Below, piece by piece: positions 54,801 through 64,000 of a stretch of 64,000 nt of DNA (within the stretch, counting starts at the first letter, position 1; each line of letters starts with the position of its first letter). Position numbers and translations under genes: made by a program. Below the pieces are notes generated by a model. That model saw nothing but the letters and a program-made list of their open reading frames with translations. It did not search any database and was not told where the DNA came from. This DNA is from Zopfochytrium polystomum. Its lineage: Eukaryota > Chytridiomycota > Chytridiomycetes > Chytridiales > Chytridiaceae. The stretch covers positions 310,001-374,000 of the forward strand of contig JAIVFJ010000007.1 in the NCBI GenBank assembly GCA_025765615.1. Reading direction: 5' to 3'.

Positions 54801-57800
54801 TGTAGTAGTTTCCGTACATGTACACAAGAGCGTTTGAGTCCGCTGTGTTCCTCGCTTGAATCTGGCCAGGCGACAAAACTTTTTGGGGAGGGCAGAGTAC
54901 ATAGCCGAGGCCGATAATAAAGAACAACACGAAGGCGTTCATCAAAAAGATGATGATGCAGAGTGTGACTTTTTCACGCCATGCGATTTGCCGCTCCCGC
55001 CGCTTCATACCGCAGGCCGAAAGCGTAAATGAGGGGACCCACCAAGTCAAGAACCAGGTGCAGCACAGCCAGCGCTTGCGTGCCCTCGTAAGTGGCTTTC
55101 GCTGCTCGGCCTGTGTGCGCTTCCGCCCGAATAAGCCCCGCTTCTTCTCCCCTGCCGCCTCCGAACCAAGCACTCCCATCTCGATTGCGGAAGGGTCGGC
55201 TGCACGGGCATCCCTCGAAGTTGCGAAATCAATTGCATTGCTTTTCGAACCCTTTCCACTTGCAATGCCCATTCTTGACCCACCGATAGGCTTTGTTCCG
55301 TTATCAATAGAGTCGAAATCGGAACCTTCCTCAATATACTCTTGCCCCTGGGCAGTGTCGCCAGCCGCTGATCCAGCGTCTGACTCGAATCCGCCTCCAA
55401 CAGAAGATGCGGCATACCGCCGGCTACCGCCAAAATCGCTCGCCGCCTCGCTCATCGCTTCACCCCGTGCGCGACGCTCCTCGTTCTCTAATGCCCGTAG
55501 CTGATCCTCGAAAGAGCGCCACTCGGCCTCGGCGAGGAATAGTCGAGTCTTGCCGTTCTGAGCCTGCGCAGTGGTCCATTTCGATCCGCGGAGGAGATTC
55601 TCGCACTTCAGACGGGGCGGTGCGGACAGCTGGGAATCAAGTCGCATGGGAGCAAGGACAGCCGCAAATCGTTCGAGGAAGTCTGCATGCTTGAGAGCTG
55701 CAGTGTAAAGAATGGACGAGCTTGCCGAAATAGTCGCGAAGTCGAAACCATCAACTTGGCGTTGAACGACCGGAAAGTCGAACTTGCCGCTGAAGTCGCT
55801 GTTTGCACGAATGTGGTACACGAACCACGTTTGAGTCTCCCCAATGGTTTCCAGGAGTGAGGCTAATGATTTGCGGAACTGGAATGGGCGAACGATTCTC
55901 AGCTAAAAATCAGAACAGAAAAGTCACTGTGCTTACTTCGTGGCTGACCGTGAGAGTTGGGTCAATTTCTGGTGCGAAATCGGATTCCGCCCCCGCACCC
56001 CGCTTTGACCGATTCAAGCTCGGAAATCTCGACTTCGACCGTGCGGCGACAATATTGCGTGAATCCTTCGTGTGCGTCAACGTCGCAATCATCCGATCAG
56101 AGAACAACGCCCGCAAAAAGGAGTTGGACGTGCCCGGTTGCTCTGGGTTGCCTCGAACGAGGCTGACAAAGTCAGCCTGCAAGATGTCCATGTTTTTGTC
56201 GGCAAACCCGTGCGTGTCGTACTCCACAACAGACCCTAATGTATGGCGGATCGCAAACGAATGCTTGCTCTTTCGGGGAACTGAGAAGACGGCGGATGGG
56301 GATGATGCAGATGGACCGTGTTCTGCCACGATTAGCTCGGTTGTCTTTGAGTCTTTGGTGCCTCGTATTGCTTCAGCATCGAAGAGCGGAAGTACACCAG
56401 TCGATGGGGATTCGAGTATGTCCAACACAGGCTTTGGTGAATTTTTGGGGACTGGTGGGGCTGGAAGATCCTCCGATGCGAGAACTTCACGAGGCAGCTC
56501 AAAGAGTTGATGGTGAACGAAGGCAAGAGTCTTTTCGTTTGCATAGTTCACGAGTAGACGGTGGAATCCATTCGAGGGCTGGTCGCCGCTTCCGATTCCC
56601 GGTTCATTTGCCGACAGACCTCCTATTTCCGCACCGCCGTGGGAAGCGCCTGGAACTTCGAGGACGGCCACGAAGTTAACCCAGTCCGACTCAGGTTGGC
56701 ACATCTTTTTATTGATCTGCTCCGTGATGTAGTTGAAGACTGCTGCATAAAGAGCCCTGGCAAGTGCATCTCGTTGTTCACCTGCTGCGCGCTCATCTAA
56801 AAAAACCGAGACAGTGTCACGCCGGATAACCATGGTTTTGTATGTGAGGGCTGTCTCGAGAGTGGTGGGGTGGATACCAAGAAGGTCGGCAACAAGGGCG
56901 ACTTGATGATAGTTTTTTACGGTGCATGGCTCATCTGTCTTGTGTGGGTCGTCAACGAAGTTCACGTTTCCAAGGTGAAGAATTGCTGCCATCAGTTGGA
57001 AGATCTGAGCCTGCTGCCTCTTTCCTATCCCCAGTGCTTTCAAGTTCTCACGTAAGTTGCCGAGTGCCTCGGCGGGTTCGTCGTACCAAGCCCGGATTCT
57101 TGAATCGTTTAGGTAGTTGTAATGGACTGGGTCGCCAAGCTGCCACTGCTGCTTCTCCTCATGCGTCGCACCGGCCAGTAGATGGTAAAATATATTGAAA
57201 TTTCGGCTACCATCGTCAGCTCCTGTTACACGGCTTTTGTCCAACAGGTAACCAATGTATTTGGCACCGACCATGCGTCCTTTCGAGTTGAATTGGAACT
57301 CGGTGTATCTGGAGAAGCACGAGGCTTCACTGTTGGCAGCTGTCTGTGCGTGCCCGAACGCCTGAAATATTGGCTCGACGCGAAGGGCAGCGGAGTGAAT
57401 CTTGCTCTTCTTTCGGGACGCCTTGCTGAGATCGCAAAGATTTCGAATGATCATCTTCAAGGATTCGCTCTTGCCGGCTCCAGTTTCACCCCTTAAAAAT
57501 TAGGATTAACAAAATTGTTGATTACGACGGCACCGCTGCACTCACAAAAGCAATATGGTTTGATCCTCCTGTCCCCTCGCCATGTGCGAATAAGCCTGCG
57601 TCGAAATGTCGAAGAGGTGCACCTCAGGAACTCCAGCCTCTGCGAGGAGGGCTGTACGCTTTTTGGATGGGTCGGTGAGGCGGCTCCAGGCAGCATGAGC
57701 TTTGCTCAAGGCATCAGTTACGTCGTTTGAAGGTAGGCCTGTGCTTGTCCGGCACGGGTTGAGAAAGACAAGACATCTGCCTCCTATCCGAGTGTAGAGC

Positions 57801-58018
57801 TCCCCGGAAGCGAAACGAGCTTTAAGGTTCGTGACGATTGCTTCCGCGGACAAGGGAGGGGACGCGGGCACGTTGGTAGCGAGAACGGCGGCAGCCAGGT
57901 CGGGATACACAACACCACCAGCAGCTGCCTCGGCAACCGCGGCCGAGGAGAATGGATTGGATCTGGCACTGCGCGAAGCAGGTGTTGCGGCTGCTCCGCT
58001 GCTCGAACCGCTGTTCAT
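51854..58018 (-). CDS. class V/VII-type chitin synthase with myosin-like motor domain
   Basis: Seven exons in phase: 58018-57546, 57491-55937, 55902-53765, 53712-53427, 53370-52750, 52684-52547 and 52477-51854, giving 1944 residues. Residues about 60-620 are a myosin head-like domain with P-loop [10 protein letters not shown] (159-168, split by an intron) and SRYTEFQFN. The usual DxxGFE switch II is replaced by [11 protein letters not shown] linker and cytochrome-b5-like region with membrane helices follow ([20 protein letters not shown]). The chitin synthase core has [30 protein letters not shown] (about 1440), EDRYL (1554) and QRRRW (1593-1597), plus C-terminal transmembrane helices. A DEK_C domain ends the protein ([14 protein letters not shown]...FGVDL). 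It polymerises UDP-GlcNAc into chitin at the plasma membrane. One intron (55903-55936) is only 34 nt. Confidence 0.96.
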
Positions 58019-59497
58019 TGCAGGGGCGGCGAGATTGAGGGTAACTAGTAGTTTGGGTTGAGATCAGTCGTGAGTGAGCGTCAGCGGCGTTGGCATGCGT
58101 AAATTGTAAGCCCTTGGTTTTAGGAACTGGAAATGGATGGCATCGAATGAGGAGAGAAGGCCAGGGGAAGGGCGTTATGCTTGCCTTTAGTTGGTCAAAC
58201 TGCAGATTGCTTGTGCCCTTCCTCGCTCGGCCAATTGAATTTTTTTTTTTTTTTTTTTTGTTTCCCCGGCGGCTTTTTCTTCGCTTCTGTCTCTGTCTCT
58301 GTCTCTGTCTCTGTCTCTGCCTCTGTCGCTGGATTTCTTTTTTTGGCACCAGAACGAAACGAGTGTGGCGCCAGCTTTTTTGTATTGTTCACAAGCAAAA
58401 AACGAGAAGACAAGTGTCGATGGGCACACAGCAGAAAAATTCTCCTCCCTTCCTCCCTGGTCGCGCGGGAGGCAACACGGAAGAGCGGCAAGCCGGAGCG
58501 CGTGTCCGACGCGGCTTTTCTTTGCTTTGCCTCGCTGCACGGACCACACAGAAATCTCCCACAAAGTTTCAAATTCATGTCCTTCCCAGGACTTGATGTC
58601 CGCCGCAAGAAACTGGACAAGAAATACGCGATTCTCTTTATTTCCCATCAAAGTAATGCTGGCTGGGTCCTTGTGTCCCGAGTGAAGGTGCGATGACAGC
58701 TGCGATGGCACTTTCCGAAGCTCGAGCGTTTCGATGCAGTTGGTTTTGGCACATTTTCTCTCAAAGCAGCGAGCAGTTTGCTGACCCTTTCAGCACCTGT
58801 CAAAAGTACAATGCACATCATGGACAGCGGATGAAATATTAGAGACCTGCCATTAAGAAAGCCTCCTTGAGTCGTTTCAATTGAACAAAGAATGGCAGGT
58901 GGTTACCATGCTGAGGTAATGGAAAAGGTCAGAAGCCATAGGCATCAGTTATTTTAAATGCCTGGGCTTCAATCACCATCCCGTGCGGCGTACAAAACTC
59001 CGCCTGATTAATAAACAAGTTTTAATGCGCTCATCAACTGTTATGTGATACTCACTAACAGAGACATAAAAGAAAAAAACTGATCCTGCATAGCAGCAGC
59101 ACCGAATTAACGCCTCAAAGTAGTGTACTCCATTAACCGCCACTTGCTTCGTATTTCGCATCACTCCAATGATCCGAGGTTGTGTGGAAATAAATAGATG
59201 TCGAAATCAAAATTGTTGAGAACAGGCACAAAGCCTGCACTGTTGGGTCAATCGATTGACCAGAATTATCCTGTAGTGTTAAAAACTGTAAGCAGAATTG
59301 TGTGCCCTTGTCGTGCCTTCCCGATCCAGCTATTTCGAAAAATATAAGTCCTAGGTAGGAAGTTCAATAAAGGCGAACGGGAGTAAGCACTAATTATGGC
59401 GTTCATGTCGGAAGTACGGGAATGAACAAACCAATTCTGAAGAAAGCTGTTAGTTCACGCCAATTATGTCGGAGATCAAGGCTCACACGTTGATTAC
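58019..59497. other. intergenic region
   Basis: Upstream of the chitin synthase gene: a T run at 58240-58259 and a (CTGTCT)n hexamer repeat at about 58286-58325. The remainder (58700-59497) holds no supported gene; it may include 3' exons of the next minus-strand gene. Confidence 0.35.
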
Positions 59498-60409
59498 GAA
59501 CTCAATCGCCGTGAGGACTACACCCACGATCCAAGCAAGCTTGATTCTCTCTGGATAGAGCAGTATACTGGCTCGGTACGTGGCGTGGTAGATGAGAAGA
59601 CTGATCTTCATAAAAGATGTTATTTTTCAACTCCGGTTCCTCAGGTTTGATGCCTCACCAATACTGAGAAGCACCCTTTTTTCCAAAATGCAATGATTTA
59701 CGAAATCCACACAGTGTTGCCTTACATCCTGGCAAGCTCTGGACGACCACGGCAAGGGTCGAAGGGTCGTGCGATTGACCAAATTGATCGGATACAGCTG
59801 CGACAGCGCAACCGCAACTCCCCAAAATCATAGCAATTCAGAGAGATTGAAATAGGTGCTTGTTCCCACGCCGGAACAACTGATCTCTGTGCGACGCCAA
59901 CTGACCGAAGTTTTCGAATAAGTTTATCGTTTGAGGCCGCCTCGTCATGTGCAAGAGACTCACAACAGCAAGCATTAGGAGTGCCGCGCCAAAGTCTTCA
60001 TTGCGTGCTTGAAAATCGCTGTGCTGGGCAACAAAAAGTTGATTAAGTTCGAAGGATAAAAGAAGGAAGCAAGGATTTCGACGCACGTCGGCATGATTGG
60101 ATCGCCCGAATAACAAGGTTCAATAATGTGGCAGGTGCGCGATCCAAACTGCTCTTAAGAAAACCTAACCGACAAACTGGGGGGATTCTGGGTTAACTGT
60201 GGCGAATCTTGCACTTGCATGCCGCCGTCTCCATGAGCGGCGAGCTGCTGTGAACAAGAACCGATGGGTGGAGGTGAAACGGACGCACTCACCGTGTTAA
60301 TTTTGCTCTTGAGACGGTTAGAGAATAAAGCGCAAAATAATAAAACGCGAAAACACGTTATCAGGAAGTGGCAAATCGATGCAGCTAAAATCGAAAACCC
60401 CCCTAACAT
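59498..60409 (-). CDS. probable small multi-exon membrane protein
   Basis: Several hydrophobic exon-like blocks lie in order on the minus strand: MLGGFSILAASICHFLITCF with RVLLFCALFSNRL (ATG 60409), LLLSFELNQLFVAQHSDFQ, AALLMLAV before a GTGAGT donor, AVALSQLYPINLVNRTTLR, and SLLIYHATYRASILLYPERI with LAWIVGVVLTAIEFVINV (end near 59498). Length and layout suit a four-helix protein, and some phrases recall the TMEM17/TMEM138-type ciliary membrane proteins, but the order does not match convincingly. Exon joints are not verified, and two adjacent genes are possible. Confidence 0.35.
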
Positions 60410-60580
60410 GTTGTCGCTGATGGTTTTTAGGGATACCCATAAGTTACGGACGAGCGAGTTCTCGGAAAGCTCCGGTTCAAGGTTTCAGTGAAGGTCCCGA
60501 GCCACCACCGGCAGACACGGCAGACGCCTTTCTGGGCCAGGCCTTCCCACAGCGATCGCGAGAGATCGCTGACAGCCAAG

Positions 60581-61639
60581 ATGCTTCCCGAAAAGATCGT
60601 CTTCGCCGTCGACATTGGTCCCGAATGCGCAGAGCGATGCGGGTCCTCTTCATCAATGTGAGCGTTTCTCCAACCGTCCGCCTCGGGCTGTTTCTTACAG
60701 TCCGTTCTCGAACTGGCCTTTCGAAATAGGAACCGATTGACTGCAGCGCGGCAGACCATAAAACGCTTCATTCAACTGAAGAGATGGATGAGCCCCATGC
60801 ACGAGGTAAAATGGCTTCTTATACTTTGCCTTGATTCTTGTTTGTCCGATTTCTCGCCCTGACACAGTCTCATTGTAGTTTGCCATTATGACGTTTGCGC
60901 ACACCACTTTCTGGGTAATACGAATTGCTTCTCGGACTGCTTTTGGAAATTATGTCGCTCGTCAAATATTACTCAATCGAAATCATTTCAACAGCACTGC
61001 GAATTCGGCCAATCCCCAGACCAACTCGATAAAGCGGTGGACGAGATACACCAAGCTGATTATGAGACGGCCGATTACTACGACTTGCTCTCACTCTTTG
61101 AAGCCGTGTAGGCGTTGCTCTTGTTGCCCGCTCTTTCCTTCCCAGATACGAACGGCCGACTGACATTTCCTCGGTTATGATCCAGAAAAGAACACGTTCC
61201 TGATCCGAGCAAGCCCACCTTCATCCTACGCATCGTGTTCTTATATTTTCGGTCCAATACAGTACCCTCCCTTCAAGATCATAAGGTACTTGGAGAGTTT
61301 CTTGCGCTGGATTTCTTACTGTCGGGTTTCCACCACCAGCTTATAGAATTCTTCACAAAAAACGAGAATTGCGCGTTCGATTCTCTGTATCTGGTATTTA
61401 AGCAGCATTGCACTAACCGCTGACAGCTCACTGTTTCTCATCATCCCAATTCGCAGCATGACAGAGTATCGTCAGAGAACGCGATTCAAGCAGTGTTTGA
61501 CTTCCTGAACGAAGTCGATGAGGAGAAAGGGAGATGCTACGAGACGCGTCTCCAGAAGCGGTTTAATCGGTACGGTTTAATGCTGCTGGCGAACGCTCGG
61601 CAACGACAGCCTTGGCAACTGGTGGATCCGGTTTTGTAG
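60581..61639 (+). CDS. BABAM1/MERIT40-like protein
   Basis: From ATG 60581: PEKIVFAVDIGPECAE, then exon 60701-60805 (NRLTAARQTIKRFIQLKRWM, SPMHE), 60879-60914 (FAIMTFAHTTFW) and 60995 on (HCEFGQSPDQLDKAVDEI). Later blocks are PTFILRIVFLYFRSNTVPS and AIQAVFDFLNEVDEEKGR. It ends ANARQRQPWQLVDPVL, stop 61637-61639. The order matches the vWA-like core of BABAM1 (PEKVIICLDLS...HEFALVV...VVRTILVYSR...C-terminal tail). In animals it is a scaffold of the BRISC and BRCA1-A deubiquitinase complexes that cut Lys63 ubiquitin chains. Two joints (60657/60701 and around 61105-61200) are out of phase as I read them, so exon ends there are provisional. Confidence 0.72.
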
Positions 61640-62181
61640 GGAAACAGTTGGGGTTCCAAGTTTTGTACTGTCCTGCATAAAGAAACATTCGAGTGGCGCG
61701 CGATCTTGGCCGGGTGGTCCCTCTAAGTTCCTCCAACTGTTCGTGTTTTTTCTTTTTTTGAGCTTTTCGTTTTCTCGCATTTGGAAAACCCCAAAGATGG
61801 CGTCTCCGACCGCAACAAACCCGCGCTTCTTCTCCACGACGAAAAAAGGTAACGCCAGACGATAATGCATCGCGAGTATTTGCACCTGTTTCGTCATTGA
61901 AGCAGCTTAATCCATCGAGGTTAGCGCACACTCGTCGCGGCCGACCAATTTCGCACTTTCCATCGGGGGCTCTTTTAGAGTGCAGATCGCCGATCTTCAC
62001 CAGTAGCTGAAGGTGAAGCTAACATCGAAAGGGGGCATGGATTCCGCGAGAGCACGCGCTGTTGCTGATCGTGCGACCCGCGGAATCGGAGGGTGCAGCG
62101 ATCGCTCCACTGGCCGATTCGGGCGATTTTACGCGCGATCAACAACAGCCACTGACTCGCCACTGTGCGCCAATGCTGCGC
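61640..62181. other. intergenic region
   Basis: 3' flank of the BABAM1-like gene and 5' region of the adaptin gene. A possible first adaptin exon (LTSKGG, about 62016-62032) lies here, but its donor would be non-canonical. Confidence 0.3.
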
Positions 62182-64000
62182 CATGGCTAAGGACGACAGA
62201 TCGCTCGCGGAAAGACCTACCCAATCACACCCCCAATCTCATCTCCTTAAAATCGCCTCAGACTCCATCGGATACTCATTTTTATCTTTTCGTAATCCCC
62301 TCGTCTTCTCAATAGGTGAAAACTTCGAGCTAAGAGCGGATCTGAACAGCGAGTACCGTGAGAAACGGAAGGAAACAGTGAAGAAAGTCATTGCCAACAT
62401 GACTATCGGAAAGGATGTCAGCTCTTTGTTTGCGGACGTGGTGAAGAACATGCAGACGGAGGACCTGGAGTTGAAAAAGCTCGTATACCTGTACTTGATC
62501 AACTACGCTAAAAGCCAGCCCGAGCTCGTGATTTTGGCCGTCAATACGTTTGTCAAGGTGCTCGGCAACTTTACGAACTCTCTGGCTTAACTCAACCTCA
62601 ACAGGATACTGACGATATAAATCCCTTGATCCGTGCCTTGGCCATCCGGACAATGGGCTGCTTACGCGTCGAAAAGATTGTGGACTATTTGTTGGAACCT
62701 TTGAAAAAAGGACTCAAAGTACGCCTTCAATTGTGACTGAATTCAACGCTCAACTGTGCCACAGGATGATGATCCGTATGTTCGGAAGACAGCAGCTCTT
62801 TGCGTGGCGAAACTGTTTGACTTGAACCCTGCTATCGCTATTGACAATGGGCTCGTAGCGATTCTTCAGGATATGATTTCTGACAGGAACCCGATGGTTA
62901 CTTATTTCTCCATGCAAAATTTTCACTAAATCAACATTGCCTTCAAGGTTATTGCAAATGCAGTGGCCGCGTTGTCGGAGATAAACGAAACATCAATACG
63001 GAAGGATATCTTCTCTGTCAACAACTCGATCCTTTTGAAGCTGTTGGCAGCTCTGAACGAGTGCACGGAGTGGGGGCAAATCTGTATCTTGACTTCCCTG
63101 GCGACGTACAGGCCGGCAGATAGCAGAGAAGCCGCAGAAATTACCGAACGAGTGATTGCACGGTTGCAACATGCAAACGCCAGCGTCGTGCTTACGGCAG
63201 TGCGGGTATGTTTTTCTAATCGGTCACCAGCAGATCTACAATTTTGTTGTAGGTGTTGATGATTTACTTGAGCTACATAACAGAAGACCTCACGAAGCAA
63301 GTAATTAAGAAGATGGCACCTCCTCTTGGTAAGATTGGAATCTCCTCGTCACAAGAAAAGCGGCACAGAGTTGACTCGATTTCAGTTACACTCTTGTCGA
63401 GCGAGCCAGAAATTCAATATGTTGCCCTACGTAACATCAACCTTATTCTCCAAAAGCGGCCCGACGTACTTAGTCAAGAGATGCGCGTATTTTTCACGAA
63501 ATACAACGATCCTCCCTACGTAAAGCTCGAAAAACTCGAAGTTATCATCAAGCTCTGCTCAGAGTCGACAATTGACCAAGTCCTCTCTGAGCTGCGAGAG
63601 TATGCCACCGAGGTTGACGTAGATTTTGTTCGGCGTTCTGTCCGCGCCATAGGCCGGTGCGCCATCAAGATTGAATCAGCGTCCGAGCGATGCGTTAATG
63701 TTTTGCTCGAGCTGATTAAAACACGCGTCAACCACGTAGTACAAGAGTCCATCGTTGTTATCAAAGATGTCTTCAGAAAGTATCCAAATAAGTACGAAGG
63801 AATCATTCCTGCACTCTGTGAAAATCTGGAGACTCTGGATGAACCGGATGCAAAGTCCGCTTTGATTTGGATCATTGGGGAGTACGCCGAAAGAATTGAA
63901 AACGCAGAGGAGTTGTTGGAATTCTTTGTGGAAAACTTCAAGGATGAGAACTCAAAGGTGACTCTTTCTTTTTCAGGGTGATTCACTTACGCGGAAACAG
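62182..64000 (+). CDS. beta-adaptin (AP-1/AP-2 beta subunit), 5' part
   Basis: Exons 62316-62557, 62605-62718, 62765-62896, 62948-63205, 63253-63328 and 63386-63957 are in phase. They encode the alpha-solenoid trunk of a beta-adaptin: [150 protein letters not shown]. The protein is a large subunit of clathrin adaptor complexes that sorts cargo at the trans-Golgi network, endosomes or plasma membrane. The intron opening at 63958 has its acceptor at the window's last bases. The start is unresolved: an in-frame ATG at 62182 reads through what looks like an intron. AP-1 and AP-2 cannot be separated here. Confidence 0.93.

Noticed and set aside
58973..59164. Short minus-strand ORF with a hydrophobic stretch
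   Set aside because: Sixty-three codons in AT-rich intergenic sequence; nothing beyond chance length.

Overview
This window is eukaryotic nuclear DNA from a fungus, most likely an early-diverging zoosporic (chytrid-type) fungus. Host genes have many short introns (about 34-130 nt) with GT-AG ends. There is a class V/VII-type chitin synthase with a myosin-like motor. There are also homologues of LRRC51 (a protein of ciliated organisms) and BABAM1/MERIT40, both better known from animals and flagellated lineages than from Dikarya. Secreted proteases and glycosidases fit a saprotroph or parasite. The species cannot be named from the sequence alone.

Layout: 0.5-1.0 kb, MsrA-like remnant; 2.0-7.2 kb, large PH-domain scaffold protein; 7.7-8.2 kb, broken hypothetical gene; 8.6-9.9 kb, F-box/WD40 protein; 10.9-14.2 kb, secreted PA-type subtilase carrying a frameshift; 14.9-16.6 kb, Lys/Ala-rich coding strip broken by frameshifts. 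17.3-24.6 kb is a rearranged segmental duplication: two copies of a seven-helix membrane protein, two of LRRC51, an HNH protein and an N-terminally incomplete GNAT acetyltransferase. 25.3-28.7 kb holds two tandem paralogous genes for Ala/Lys-rich amphipathic (LEA-like) proteins.

30.1-37.2 kb is a foreign island: lower G+C by eye, intronless, tightly packed genes, none host-like. Its key gene (33322-35151, minus) encodes a very compact, divergent largest subunit of a multisubunit RNA polymerase (RPB1/beta-prime type) with the three catalytic aspartates. It sits among five or six unrecognised ORFs, two copies of a 104-bp direct repeat and an array of five hairpin-bearing 46-48 bp repeats. I read the island as an integrated or degraded virus or cytoplasmic-plasmid-like element. 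It abuts a 1015-residue tyrosine recombinase gene (37183-40379, minus) of the Crypton kind, whose last codons and stop lie inside one copy of the 104-bp repeat. The recombinase may have mobilised the island, or the two elements may be nested independently.

40.9-64 kb is ordinary host sequence: 4-hydroxyphenylpyruvate dioxygenase, two tandem small secreted proteins with a basic middle and (clearly in the first) an acidic tail, a PAN/apple-GH3 beta-glucosidase, the myosin-motor chitin synthase, a small membrane protein, a BABAM1-like protein and the 5' part of a beta-adaptin running off the right end.
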